Shown: piece by piece, positions 1 through 8,161 of the stretch
Layout of the letters: each line of letters starts with the position of its first letter
How positions within the stretch are numbered: the first letter of the stretch is position 1
Assembly (NCBI RefSeq): GCF_028330985.1
Contig: NZ_JAQMUE010000080.1
Location: forward strand, 143,276 to 207,275
Direction: 5' to 3'
Source of the DNA: Roseofilum reptotaenium CS-1145
GTDB taxonomy: Bacteria > Cyanobacteriota > Cyanobacteriia > Cyanobacteriales > Desertifilaceae
DNA: 64,000 bases
Notes under the pieces: generated by a model
What the model was told of the DNA's origin: nothing
Databases searched by the model: none
Seen by the model: only the letters and a program-made list of their open reading frames with translations
Made by a program: the position numbers and the translations under genes

Positions 1-625
1 GCAAATTCTCTCCACTCAAGTCTAATACCGAAAAGTTACGCTCTCCATTTCTATAGTCTTCTAACAATTGTTGGGCGCTCATTCTCAATGAGAAACTCGA
101 TGGCTTTTCCATAAAAAAGCTTTCCTCATCAGGAGGTATAGTATTCCAGAACAAAGCTCTGTCATGTTTAATCGTCTCCCATTGTTCTTCACTCACATTT
201 TGAAAGTTCGTCCCGGTCAAATTTGCTCTTCTGAGATCCAGTCCTGATAGGGTTGAAGAGCTGAGATCAGCACACGCTAAATTGCTTCCACTTAGATCGG
301 CTTCGGTAAAGTCAGCCTTATGAGCTATAGCTTTGCTTAAATTAACATGTCTGAGGGTTGCTCTCACTAATTTCGCGTCACTCAAGTTAATTTCTTGCAA
401 ACTGGCTCCCCAGAAATTGCTACGATTGAGATTGGCTTTCTGTAAATTGGCTTTAGCCAATGCAGCATATTGTTTCCTTTCGCTCTCACTCATCTGTTCC
501 AACTCTTCCTGAGTCCCTTGAAAGTCGTTCAAATTAGCTCCACTCAAATCGAATCCACTCAAATTTTCTCCCGAAAAGTCCCTCTCTCCAGCATTGTAGA
601 GCGCCCAAAATTGTTCGATATCCAT
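1..625 (-). CDS. Pentapeptide-repeat protein, C-terminus beyond the window edge
   Basis: The reading frame is open from an ATG at 625 down to base 1, so at least 208 residues are encoded and the C-terminus is missing. Runs of A(D/N)LxX-type pentapeptides are visible in two blocks (about residues 18-34 and 60-140), for example DLSGANL, KANLQKANL and ADLSGSNLACADLSS. They should form a right-handed quadrilateral beta-helix. A non-repeat insert follows (about 141-195), and a second run with the motif GERNFSVLDLSG begins at the edge; the protein opens with a related motif, GERDFSGENLSG, so it may consist of repeated modules. It follows the nucleotidyltransferase gene by 42 bases on the same strand. 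The family is abundant in cyanobacteria and mostly of unknown function; no catalytic domain is seen in the visible part. Confidence 0.85.
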   Translation of the reverse strand, partial: MDIEQFWALYNAGERDFSGENLSGFDLSGANLNDFQGTQEELEQMSESERKQYAALAKANLQKANLNRSNFWGASLQEINLSDAKLVRATLRHVNLSKAIAHKADFTEADLSGSNLACADLSSSTLSGLDLRRANLTGTNFQNVSEEQWETIKHDRALFWNTIPPDEESFFMEKPSSFSLRMSAQQLLEDYRNGERNFSVLDLSGENL

Positions 626-667
626 AGTCTTAACCGTTAACGACTAATGAGATTATACTTCTTATCC

Positions 668-1141
668 CTAAGTGAGACAGACATACTCCACCTCCTGGAG
701 AATCTGGTTGCCAAAGTGAGGACTCAGGGATTCTGGCGTGACCAAATTTATCCTGCGCCCAAACAAATCTTCTAGAAAGAAACAGAGATCCATAAAATTC
801 CGAAAGGTTTTTTGTTCTGGCTCAAACACCACAAAAACATCCACATCACTCTCGTCATCTGCCTCCCCACGCTGAAACGATCCAAACACACCAAAACTTC
901 TGACTCCATAAGTTTTAATCGTCTCACGGTGTGCCAAGATGGAGGACATGAGGTCTTGCTTCGTTCGTAGTGGTTTGATAGGATCATCTCCAGTTTTTCC
1001 TAAAGATGAACGTTCAAAAATCGGCTCCGTAACTTCTTCTAACCGGTCTTCAAAATCAGTGAGATCGTGTGTATCCCAGAACTCGGCTAACTCTTTAAGA
1101 GAGTCTGTTTGAACAATTATAGTCTTATCTTTTTCATGCAT
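668..1141 (-). CDS. Nucleotidyltransferase (MNT-type) with antitoxin-like N-terminal segment
   Basis: The protein is 157 residues. Residues about 80-157 form a minimal nucleotidyltransferase fold with the signature GSFQRGEADDESDVDVFV: GSxxRG, then the DxD metal-binding pair. The family is usually the antitoxin-like MNT partner of a HEPN ribonuclease. Residues about 15-45 (LAEFWDTHDLTDFEDRLEEV, then EPIFER) look like the conserved N-terminus of the short CopG-type antitoxins with an FWDTHD motif, but the ribbon-helix-helix that should follow is absent. This looks like an in-frame junction of two unrelated small TA genes. No HEPN gene lies next to it; the neighbours are a DUF1350 gene 16 bases upstream and a pentapeptide gene downstream. 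An internal start nearer residue 60 would give the usual MNT length, so the fused N-terminus may not always be translated. Confidence 0.8.
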   Translation of the reverse strand: MHEKDKTIIVQTDSLKELAEFWDTHDLTDFEDRLEEVTEPIFERSSLGKTGDDPIKPLRTKQDLMSSILAHRETIKTYGVRSFGVFGSFQRGEADDESDVDVFVVFEPEQKTFRNFMDLCFFLEDLFGRRINLVTPESLSPHFGNQILQEVEYVCLT

Positions 1142-1157
1142 ATCTAGAACCTCTTCA

Positions 1158-1934
1158 TTATCTACTAAAGCCTGGATTCAGCCATCGCAAAATTTCGGCT
1201 TTTAACCGAGTAATATCTTTGTAAATAAACTCCTGTTTGACCCATTGTCCCATGGCATCTAAAGGACTAAATTCCCGTCCAGCTTGCCAATTAATATCTT
1301 GTCCCGTGGGCGTTAAATGATTACCGGGAAGTCTTTGTAAAGTCACCATATTGGCAAATCTGGCTCGTAAAATTTCAATTAATCGGGAACTTTGATCGAT
1401 GTTATCGTTCTGAAAGCGAATTAACAGATTGCGCCGGATCTGATAGTCTTTCTCGATCAAAACTTCTGTTTGTTCTGGAGAGGGGGTGAATTCCAATTGG
1501 AACATGGTGGCCAGATTGAGTTCTTGACCCAGGGGAATGGATTGATTCACGGGATAATTATTGTAGGCAATGAAAATATTTCCAGCATGATTAATTTTGG
1601 GGAAACTTCCGATGATCAGGTGCAGTTTACAGCCCATACTATGGCCTAAACCGTAAAGGGGTAAATAGCGCCGTCGCAGTTTTCCTAAACGCTCTAATTG
1701 AGTTAAGGTCTGATTGAATTGCTCTAGAACCGATCGTGCAATCTGATAATGATCGAAGGTATTGATAAAGGGCGTGGTGACGATAATATAGCCTTGAGTA
1801 GCGATCGCCTCCAATAACCAACGATAGGTCACATGGGGCGCTGCGCCTATAAATGCCCCCCCCAAAAAATGAACGATCGCGATCGGTCTTGGGGGCACTA
1901 ATACCCAATTTTCATCAATCTCTAACCAGTCCAT
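1158..1934 (-). CDS. DUF1350 family protein (alpha/beta-hydrolase-like)
   Basis: The 258-residue protein has the features of DUF1350, a family of cyanobacteria and plastids. It opens with a tryptophan-rich segment, then PIAIVHFLGGAFIGAAPHVTYR, which corresponds to the oxyanion-hole strand of an alpha/beta hydrolase. Further on, GLGHSMGCKLH resembles a nucleophile elbow (GxSxG) with Ser in the central position. No signal peptide or membrane segment is evident. The substrate is unknown. It begins at an ATG and lies divergently from gmd; on its own strand it is 16 bases upstream of the nucleotidyltransferase gene, so the two could be cotranscribed. Confidence 0.85.
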   Translation of the reverse strand: MDWLEIDENWVLVPPRPIAIVHFLGGAFIGAAPHVTYRWLLEAIATQGYIIVTTPFINTFDHYQIARSVLEQFNQTLTQLERLGKLRRRYLPLYGLGHSMGCKLHLIIGSFPKINHAGNIFIAYNNYPVNQSIPLGQELNLATMFQLEFTPSPEQTEVLIEKDYQIRRNLLIRFQNDNIDQSSRLIEILRARFANMVTLQRLPGNHLTPTGQDINWQAGREFSPLDAMGQWVKQEFIYKDITRLKAEILRWLNPGFSR

Positions 1935-2151
1935 GATTTTATTTTTTACTATAGATGAACAGGGCAGATTCGGGTTGGGAACATCTAGAACCTGGCATTC
2001 TCAGCAGTGACCTGGGATGAGATCACCTTAAGAGCCAAAGGCAAGGTGTTAAGCTAGATGGGGCGTTCTCTGAATGCCCAGAACTCATAGGTTTTAGGGT
2101 CGGCATCAGGTACCATTAACTCTAATTTAAACGACGCAAGGAAGATTACCG
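1935..2151. other. Divergent intergenic region between DUF1350 gene and gmd
   Basis: The 217-base spacer should hold promoters for both flanking genes. A short inverted repeat (CACCTT at 2024-2029 and AAGGTG at 2043-2048) could be an operator or a small hairpin. The segment AAGGAAG at 2138-2144 sits just ahead of the gmd start and would serve as its ribosome binding site. No convincing -35/-10 pair was found by eye. Confidence 0.4.
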
Positions 2152-3180
2152 ATGACACAACGCAAGCGATCGCTGATTACAGGAATTACCGGTCAAGATG
2201 GTTCTTATTTGAGTGAATTATTACTCGAGAAGGGGTATGAGGTTCACGGAATCATTCGCCGCAGTTCCACCTTCAATACCGATCGCATCGACCATATTTA
2301 CATCGATCCCCATGAAGAACAAGCCCGATTTTTCCTGCACTACGGCGATCTCACCGACGGCACAACCCTCCGCCGGATCTTAGAAGAAATTCAACCTCAT
2401 GAGGTCTACAATTTGGGCGCTCAATCCCACGTGCGCGTCAGTTTCGACTCCCCCGAATATACCGTTGATACTGTCGCCATGGGAACCCTACGGCTCTTAG
2501 AAGCCATTCGAGACTACCAACAGCGTACCGGCAATCAGGTCAGATTCTATCAAGCCGGATCGTCCGAGATGTTTGGGAAAGTCCAAGAAGTACCTCAAAA
2601 AGAAACCACCCCCTTCTATCCCAGAAGTCCTTACTCCTGCGCTAAAGTCTATGCCCATTGGCAAACCATTAACTACCGGGAATCCTACAAATTATTTGCC
2701 TGTAATGGCATCCTGTTTAACCATGAATCCCCTCGTCGAGGTGAAACCTTTGTAACGCGTAAAATCACCCGTGCAGTGGCTCGGATTAAAGCTGGACTGC
2801 AAAAGAAACTCTATTTAGGAAACTTGGATGCCAAACGGGATTGGGGATATGCCAAAGACTATGTACGTGCTATGTGGCTCATGCTTCAGCAAGATGAACC
2901 GGATGATTATGTCGTCGCCACCAATGAAACCCACTCCATTCGCGAATTTCTTGATATTGCCTTTACCCATGTGGGTTTAAGCTGGCAAGATTATGTGGAG
3001 TTTGACGAGCGCTATTTACGTCCTGCGGAAGTGGATTTACTCATTGGTGACCCGAGCAAAGCTAAAGAAAAGCTGGGTTGGGAACCCTCCGTTACCTTCG
3101 AGGAGCTAGTAAAATTGATGGTGGACTCCGATCGAGAAGTGCTGGAAAAAGCCAAACAGTTGGGCAATGGATTTGACTAA
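2152..3180 (+). CDS. gmd: GDP-mannose 4,6-dehydratase
   Basis: The 342-residue protein converts GDP-D-mannose to GDP-4-keto-6-deoxy-D-mannose, the first step to GDP-L-fucose, in the cytosol. It is an extended short-chain dehydrogenase: the NAD(P)-binding motif [10 protein letters not shown] is at residues 11-20, the family motif HGIIRRSS follows, and the catalytic S/T-Y-K is seen as SSEMFGKV, then [15 protein letters not shown] (YxxxK). The C-terminus has [21 protein letters not shown], typical of Gmd. Length is normal. The next gene, fcl, starts 19 bases downstream, giving a two-gene GDP-fucose operon. The product probably feeds the polysaccharide cluster at 34-48 kb. Confidence 0.97.
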   Translation: MTQRKRSLITGITGQDGSYLSELLLEKGYEVHGIIRRSSTFNTDRIDHIYIDPHEEQARFFLHYGDLTDGTTLRRILEEIQPHEVYNLGAQSHVRVSFDSPEYTVDTVAMGTLRLLEAIRDYQQRTGNQVRFYQAGSSEMFGKVQEVPQKETTPFYPRSPYSCAKVYAHWQTINYRESYKLFACNGILFNHESPRRGETFVTRKITRAVARIKAGLQKKLYLGNLDAKRDWGYAKDYVRAMWLMLQQDEPDDYVVATNETHSIREFLDIAFTHVGLSWQDYVEFDERYLRPAEVDLLIGDPSKAKEKLGWEPSVTFEELVKLMVDSDREVLEKAKQLGNGFD

Positions 3181-3199
3181 GGCAGATTGAGGAAAAAAG

Positions 3200-4150
3200 A
3201 TGACCACCATAGAATTGCAAGATAAGCGGATTTTGGTCACGGGAGGCGCGGGTTTTCTCGGTCGTCAGGTGATTGAGCAGCTTGAGGGGGCAGGAGCAAA
3301 CCGAAATCATATTACCATTGTGCGATCGCGCGAATACGATCTTCGGCAAATGGCTGCCTGCGAGCAAGTTGTCCAAAATCAAGATATCATCATCCACCTG
3401 GCTGCCCATGTGGGAGGAATCGGTCTCAACCGGGAGAAACCGGCAGAACTGTTTTACGATAACTTGATGATGGGAACCCAGCTTATCCATGCGGCTTACC
3501 AAGCGGGTATCGAAAAATTTGTCTGTGTTGGAACCATTTGCGCCTATCCGAAATTTACCCCTGTTCCTTTCAAAGAAGAAGACCTCTGGAACGGCTACCC
3601 GGAAGAAACCAATGCTCCCTATGGCATTGCCAAAAAAGCGCTCCTGGTTCAGCTCCAATCCTATCGGCAACAATATGGGTTGAATGGCATTTTCCTCTTG
3701 CCAGTAAACTTATATGGGCCAGAAGATAACTTCGATCCGAGTAGTTCCCATGTGATTCCCGCCTTAATTCGCAAAGTCTACGAAGCTCAACAGCGGGGAG
3801 ATACAACCCTTCCTGCTTGGGGAGATGGATCGCCGAGTCGTGAGTTTCTCTATTCCACCGATGCCGCACGGGGCATCGTGATGGCCACTCAGAAGTACAA
3901 TGACTCTGAACCCGTGAACTTAGGAACTGGTTACGAAATTACCATCCGCGATCTAGTTGAACTCATTTGTGAGTTAATGGAATTTAAGGGCGAAATTGTC
4001 TGGCAAACGGATAAACCCAATGGTCAACCCCGCCGATGCTTAGATACCCAACGGGCAAAAGACTGGTTTGGGTTTACAGCGAATATGGAGTTTCGCGAAG
4101 GGCTGAAACGAACCATTGACTGGTATCGCACTCATGGAGAGGCGGCATAG
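3200..4150 (+). CDS. fcl: GDP-L-fucose synthase (epimerase/reductase)
   Basis: This 316-residue protein carries out the 3,5-epimerisation and 4-keto reduction that yield GDP-L-fucose from the Gmd product. The Rossmann motif is [10 protein letters not shown] near residues 15-24. The segment [19 protein letters not shown], the [10 protein letters not shown] segment with its catalytic Ser/Cys region, and YGIAKK (YxxxK) are typical of WcaG/Fcl, as is [14 protein letters not shown]. It directly follows gmd and carries its own purine-rich site (GAGGAAAAAAG) ahead of the ATG. Length fits the family. Confidence 0.97.
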   Translation: MTTIELQDKRILVTGGAGFLGRQVIEQLEGAGANRNHITIVRSREYDLRQMAACEQVVQNQDIIIHLAAHVGGIGLNREKPAELFYDNLMMGTQLIHAAYQAGIEKFVCVGTICAYPKFTPVPFKEEDLWNGYPEETNAPYGIAKKALLVQLQSYRQQYGLNGIFLLPVNLYGPEDNFDPSSSHVIPALIRKVYEAQQRGDTTLPAWGDGSPSREFLYSTDAARGIVMATQKYNDSEPVNLGTGYEITIRDLVELICELMEFKGEIVWQTDKPNGQPRRCLDTQRAKDWFGFTANMEFREGLKRTIDWYRTHGEAA

Positions 4151-4184
4151 TGTCGTGACCACCTAAAATGGTGCTTTAGAAAAA

Positions 4185-4238
4185 GATGGGGGAAAGGGGG
4201 AAAAGGGGGCAATACAGAAAGCCCACTATCCCCCCATC
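4185..4238. repeat. G-rich/C-rich inverted repeat downstream of fcl
   Basis: GATGGGGG (4185-4192) is matched by CCCCCATC (4231-4238), enclosing further G5 runs and a C-rich return. The arrangement would fold as a hairpin and belongs to the same GGGGA/TCCCC spacer repeat class seen ahead of several genes in this window. It could attenuate read-through from gmd-fcl, but no T-run follows. Confidence 0.6.
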
Positions 4239-4270
4239 CCCTATCGTTTTGATGTTTAGGAATAATACGA

Positions 4271-4636
4271 ATGAATCCTTTCTTAAAAAATATAGTTACT
4301 TTGACCGCTCTGGCAGCCGTTGTTGATGGTTCTGCCAATGCTGAAGAAAAGGAATTGATTGTCGATCGTCTGGCCCATAAACTAGAAGTGTCTCCCGATC
4401 TGGTTTATGAGGAGCTGGATCGGGCGATCTCTAAGGTGCAAGAAGCAGCTAATAACCCCACTATGGCACTCCAGTTAGCCTATAAAGCCTTACGCACGCT
4501 CCCCTTCCATCAACAAACATTTGCCTTTGATGTGGCCAAAGAAGTCATTGATGTCAATGGCATAGAACCCGATGAAAGCACGTTTATTTGGGCCTTATTT
4601 CGGTTAGTTTTCCCCGAATCATCAGGAGAAGCATAG
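4271..4636 (+). CDS. Conserved hypothetical, all-helical (possibly TerB-like)
   Basis: The protein has 121 residues. The N-terminus (FLKNIVTLTALAAVVDGSANAEEKELI) looks like a first helix followed by a D-G-x-x-x-x-x-E loop, reminiscent of TerB-fold proteins, in which an acidic loop follows the first helix. The rest is predicted helical with a hydrophobic centre and an acidic C-terminus. The opening could be mistaken for a signal peptide, but it lacks a proper positively charged n-region and cleavage box, so a cytosolic location is more likely. It stands alone between fcl and a repeat-rich spacer. The TerB comparison is weak; function unknown. Confidence 0.7.
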   Translation: MNPFLKNIVTLTALAAVVDGSANAEEKELIVDRLAHKLEVSPDLVYEELDRAISKVQEAANNPTMALQLAYKALRTLPFHQQTFAFDVAKEVIDVNGIEPDESTFIWALFRLVFPESSGEA

Positions 4637-4654
4637 ACGGATTATGAAGGATAA

Positions 4655-4831
4655 ACTTCTTGCAGAAGGTGAGGGAATAGGGAATAGAGATACAGTGCTT
4701 TGCTTGCGTTATGGAGTACAAGACCGAATCCCCAAAGCCATATACCACAATCCTATTCCCTAGCACAAAGCACTATAAGAATACAGGATTACTCTATTCC
4801 TCTTCATGTTCTACCCACTTATGCAAGAAGT
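4655..4831. repeat. Imperfect long inverted repeat, MITE-like
   Basis: The ends are exact 10-base inverted copies, ACTTCTTGCA at 4655-4664 and TGCAAGAAGT at 4822-4831. Inside, GGAATAGAG-like blocks and a 9-base pair (AGTGCTTTG near 4694, CAAAGCACT near 4765) are also inverted. The whole 177-base unit can fold on itself and has no coding capacity. It resembles a small non-autonomous element or a structured repeat. It occupies the gap between 4636 and 4880. Confidence 0.55.
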
Positions 4832-4835
4832 CTAA

Positions 4836-4879
4836 TGAATAATGAATCAATGGTTAATGATTAATGGTTAATAGATTGA
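4836..4879. repeat. AT-rich short tandem repeat upstream of the cyclo-ligase gene
   Basis: Degenerate TTAATGG/TTAATGA units repeat right up to the ATG at 4880, leaving no purine-rich ribosome binding site. It is a short tandem repeat of the type common in cyanobacterial spacers. Confidence 0.55.
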
Positions 4880-5437
4880 ATGGATAAACGCCAACTTCGT
4901 AAACAGCTCCTCATTGCTCGCGAGTCCCTATCTTTAGAAGACTGGAAAACGAAAAGCGATCGCCTCTGCCAAACCCTGAAACAGGCTCCCCTGTTTCAGC
5001 ACGCTCAAACCATTCTCGCCTATTGGAGTCATCGCCGAGAAGCCGATCTGAGTGTTTTGTGGGGCGAACGGCAAGTTTGGGGATTACCTCGAACTGTGGG
5101 AAAATCCCTCTCCTGGCATGTCTGGAAGCCTTCAGAACCCCTGCAAGCGGGAAAATATGGCATTTTTGAACCTCATCCGGATTCCCCCGTGCTACAGCCC
5201 CAGGATGTAGATTTAATTTTGGTTCCCGCCGTGGGCTGCGATCGCCAGGGATATCGTTTAGGCTATGGGGGTGGATACTATGACCGGTTACTGAGTTCAG
5301 AGGATTGGCAGTCTATTCCCACGATGGGTATTCTCTTTGATTTTGCTTGGGTTGAGCAACTGCCCGTCGATCATTGGGATATCGCCTTAAAAGGGGTTTG
5401 TAGCGATCGGCGATTTTGGCAAAAAACCGATTCTTGA
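4880..5437 (+). CDS. 5-formyltetrahydrofolate cyclo-ligase
   Basis: The 185-residue enzyme makes 5,10-methenyl-THF from 5-formyl-THF with ATP, returning the storage folate to one-carbon metabolism. The N-terminus MDKRQLRKQLLIARESLS matches the family's conserved Lys/Arg-rich start. The ATP/metal-binding signature is seen as VPAVGCDRQGYRLGYGGGYYDRLL, and the C-terminal HWDIALKGVCSDRRF is a normal family ending. Length is standard. Transcribed alone, downstream of a repeat-rich spacer. Confidence 0.95.
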   Translation: MDKRQLRKQLLIARESLSLEDWKTKSDRLCQTLKQAPLFQHAQTILAYWSHRREADLSVLWGERQVWGLPRTVGKSLSWHVWKPSEPLQAGKYGIFEPHPDSPVLQPQDVDLILVPAVGCDRQGYRLGYGGGYYDRLLSSEDWQSIPTMGILFDFAWVEQLPVDHWDIALKGVCSDRRFWQKTDS

Positions 5438-5539
5438 ATCTTCACCCGGCGCTGTTGCCAAATTTTTCCCTCTTTGATATCGAGATCGATGAGCTTCAAT
5501 GAGATAATAGATTCCACAGATAAAACTTGAACGGTAACC

Positions 5540-5908
5540 ATGACCCAGATTTACACCATTAAAATTCATAATCGCCACACTGACCAATACCACACTCTGG
5601 AAGTCCCCGATGACCGCTATATTCTCCACAATTGCGAAACTCAAGGGGTGGATTTACCGTTTTCCTGTCGCAATGGTGCTTGTACAACCTGCGCGGTGCG
5701 TATCCTCTCTGGAGAAATCTATCAACCGGAAGCCATGGGACTCTCTCCTGACTTACAAAAACAAGGTTATGCTCTCTTGTGTGTCAGTTATGCCAGATCC
5801 GATTTAGAAGTGGAAACTCAGGATGAAGATGAAGTATATGAACTGCAATTTGGGCGCTATTTTGGCAAAGGAAAAATAGAAATCGGCTTACCTCTAGAAG
5901 ATGATTAA
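5540..5908 (+). CDS. 2Fe-2S ferredoxin with C-terminal extension (FdC2-like)
   Basis: The protein has 122 residues. The plant-type [2Fe-2S] motif is CRNGACTTC with the fourth cysteine in ALLCVSYA. Compared with PetF (about 97 residues) it is extended at the C-terminus by a segment containing DEDEVYELQFGRYF, which closely resembles the tail of plant FdC2 proteins, ferredoxins of low redox potential for which plant mutants show chlorophyll and photosynthesis defects. It is therefore probably a specialised electron carrier rather than the major PetF. A GATAAT box at 5503-5508 is a possible -10 element. It lies convergent with the methyltransferase gene, 13 bases away. Confidence 0.93.
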   Translation: MTQIYTIKIHNRHTDQYHTLEVPDDRYILHNCETQGVDLPFSCRNGACTTCAVRILSGEIYQPEAMGLSPDLQKQGYALLCVSYARSDLEVETQDEDEVYELQFGRYFGKGKIEIGLPLEDD

Positions 5909-5921
5909 ACCCTAAAAAAGA

Positions 5922-6671
5922 TTATTTCTGGCATTCAATTAATCGCATGGGGGGATGATCTAAGAAATCCTGCCAATACTCTTGACCCCATTTTTCAATT
6001 CCTTCAGGCGAAACCATGGGTTTATACCAGTTCACTCGCTTAAATCCGACTTCTTGGAATGCCCATTCATAAGTTTCTTGACTCAAATAACAGTCATCAA
6101 TTACAACCTGTTCTCCATTCACTTCAAAAGCCAAGCTAGGAATGGGCATTCCTTCTTCAAAATCACCAAGATCTTTGTTCCTGTAATAGCCGTATTTTTC
6201 CAGGCACTCATAGGATTCTGGAGATAAGCCAAGATTATTGTTGAGCGCCACAAACTGGCCCCCTGGTTTTAAGTTGTCATAGATAGTTTGGCACATTTGG
6301 CGCAGGTGCTCTTTGGTTTGTGCGTGGTTAATGGAAAAAGCTGCAGCAACTACATCAAAAGCATCTATTTTGCCCAGTTCGCACATATCGCTAAGGATAT
6401 ATTCTATTCCCAGGGGTTCTTTGGCTTCTTCTGCCCTAGCTAACTCGAGCATTTGGGTGGATATATCGACTCCAACGACTCGTGAGGCACCTTTTTTTTT
6501 AAAGTTGCGGCTGTGTATCCCGTCTCCACAACCAAGATCGAGAATGGATTTGCCGGATAGATCTCCTAATTGGCTCAAATAAGTATAGGTCTCAACATAA
6601 TAATAGATGTCGTAGATTAGGTTTTCGCGAAATTCTTTGTATTGCGTTGCGATGGGATCATAAACTTCCAT
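5922..6671 (-). CDS. Class I SAM-dependent methyltransferase
   Basis: The protein is 249 residues. Motif I is ILDLGCGDGIHSRNF (near residues 44-58), followed by VVGVDISTQMLELA, with the acidic residue that binds the SAM ribose, and VVAAAFSINHAQ for motif II. LKPGGQFVALNNN is motif III. The fold is the standard methyltransferase-11/25 type; the acceptor cannot be inferred. The N-terminal YDPIATQYKEF is typical of small-molecule methyltransferases. Monocistronic, convergent with the ferredoxin gene and divergent from the nuclease-like lipoprotein gene. Confidence 0.9.
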   Translation of the reverse strand: MEVYDPIATQYKEFRENLIYDIYYYVETYTYLSQLGDLSGKSILDLGCGDGIHSRNFKKKGASRVVGVDISTQMLELARAEEAKEPLGIEYILSDMCELGKIDAFDVVAAAFSINHAQTKEHLRQMCQTIYDNLKPGGQFVALNNNLGLSPESYECLEKYGYYRNKDLGDFEEGMPIPSLAFEVNGEQVVIDDCYLSQETYEWAFQEVGFKRVNWYKPMVSPEGIEKWGQEYWQDFLDHPPMRLIECQK

Positions 6672-6729
6672 ATTTTAGTTTGATGGTATCGGTTGAAACT
6701 CAATTAGTCTATTGTAGATCAATTTGTCC

Positions 6730-7233
6730 ATGAATATTAAAAAACGGATTATACTAGTGTGCAGTATTATTTCTCTCTGGGGCTGTCACTCTTCTCCTCT
6801 GGAGGGAGAAATGGTAACTGTGGTGAGAATTGTCAGTGGAAATACCTTAGAAGTAATCGGCGATCGTTCCACTTCTAAAACCATAAGACTGATTGGGATT
6901 AGTGCCCCATCCGTAGAACAGAAACCTTGGGGAATAGAGGCGAAGGAATATCTAAAAAATCGTGTTGAAAAACAAGCTGTAATCTTAGAAGGGGATCGAG
7001 AAATTGAAGATAAATATGGGCGTACCTTGGGCTATATTTGGCAGGATGGAGACTTGATTAACGAAGAATTGGTCAAAGAAGGGTATGCTTTAGCTCAGGA
7101 ATGGTTTCCCAATACCCAATATAGTCAACGTCTCCAGTATGCCGAACAAAGAGCAAGAACTCTGGAGCTTGGTATTTGGAATCGAGAAAACCCGATGCGG
7201 TTGACTCCCAGTGAGTTCCGTTATCAACAGTAG
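6730..7233 (+). CDS. Staphylococcal-nuclease-fold lipoprotein, probably catalytically inactive
   Basis: Start chosen at the ATG at 6730; a TTG two codons earlier is also open. The 167-residue product has a short signal with a lipobox-like ending (SLWGC), so it is probably a lipoprotein. The SNase domain covers about residues 28-160: RLIGI, DKYGRTLGYIW (with the Arg equivalent to SNase Arg87) and NEELVKEGYA are conserved. The Ca-binding/catalytic acids are not: the DGDT loop reads SGNT (Asp21 to Asn), and the DTPE motif reads SAPS (Asp40 and Glu43 both replaced by Ser). Nuclease activity is therefore doubtful; nucleic-acid or protein binding may remain. It lies 45 bases upstream of the inositol phosphatase gene. 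Confidence 0.88.
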   Translation: MNIKKRIILVCSIISLWGCHSSPLEGEMVTVVRIVSGNTLEVIGDRSTSKTIRLIGISAPSVEQKPWGIEAKEYLKNRVEKQAVILEGDREIEDKYGRTLGYIWQDGDLINEELVKEGYALAQEWFPNTQYSQRLQYAEQRARTLELGIWNRENPMRLTPSEFRYQQ

Positions 7234-7278
7234 GAGCGAAAAAAATTGCCCCACCCATTATCCATTACTCATTGATCC

Positions 7279-8112
7279 ATGACCGACAATTTACAAACCT
7301 ACTTAGAGATTGCCACAGAAGCCGCTTTAGCTGGTGGTGCGGTGGTGATGTCTTACCAAGGAAAATTAACAGATATCCGGGAAAAAGGCCGGCCGGGAGA
7401 TATTGTCACGGAAGCAGATAAGGCTTCGGAAGTCGTGATTTTAGAGATATTGCAGCGTCATTTTCCCGACCATAATATTTTAGCGGAAGAGTCGGGAAAG
7501 CTGGGCGATCGCCAAAGTCGATATCTGTGGGCGATCGATCCCCTTGATGGGACAACCAACTACTCCCATGGCTATCCCAATTTCTCCGTTTCCATAGGCT
7601 TATTAATCGATGGAGTGCCCCAAGTGGGGGTCGTCTTCGATCCATCCCGTCAAGAACTCTTTCGCGCCGCACAAGGCTTAGGAGCGACCCTAAACCGCCA
7701 GGCGATCGCCGTTTCCACAACTCCCACCCTAGCGGATAGCCTCCTCGTTACCGGTTTCGCCTACGATCGCCGAGAAACCGACGATAATAACTATGCCCAA
7801 TTCTGCCATTTTACCCATCTTACCCAAGGAGTTCGCCGGGGAGGTTCCGCCGCTATTGACCTGGCCTACGTTGCCTGTGGACGTTTAGATGGCTACTGGG
7901 AAAGGGGGTTGTCCCCCTGGGATATTACCGCTGGTACGGTTCTGGTCAAAGAAGCGGGAGGGAAAGTGAGCGCCTATGATGGCAGTAGATTCGATATAAC
8001 AACCGGTCGGATTTTAGCCACCAATGGGCATCTTCATGACCCCATGATTCAGGTCCTCTCGCAAATTTCCCCTTTCCCCCCTCAATGGAGAGAATTTATA
8101 ACAATTAGCTAA
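7279..8112 (+). CDS. Inositol monophosphatase family protein
   Basis: The 277-residue protein belongs to the Mg-dependent, Li-sensitive phosphatase family that hydrolyses myo-inositol phosphates and related sugar phosphates. The metal-binding residues are visible: the EE pair in ILAEESGK, WAIDPLDGTTNYSHGYPNFS (D-P-L-D-G-T), and the late motif LSPWDITAGTVLVKEAGG (WDxxAG). Length is normal for the SuhB/HisN group. In cyanobacteria such enzymes may serve inositol or histidinol phosphate; hisZ lies two genes on, but that is weak support for a histidinol role. Confidence 0.93.
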   Translation: MTDNLQTYLEIATEAALAGGAVVMSYQGKLTDIREKGRPGDIVTEADKASEVVILEILQRHFPDHNILAEESGKLGDRQSRYLWAIDPLDGTTNYSHGYPNFSVSIGLLIDGVPQVGVVFDPSRQELFRAAQGLGATLNRQAIAVSTTPTLADSLLVTGFAYDRRETDDNNYAQFCHFTHLTQGVRRGGSAAIDLAYVACGRLDGYWERGLSPWDITAGTVLVKEAGGKVSAYDGSRFDITTGRILATNGHLHDPMIQVLSQISPFPPQWREFITIS

Positions 8113-8161
8113 GAGTACACTAAAATGAGAAATCATCCCTTGGCACAGTCAAACAGCAAGT

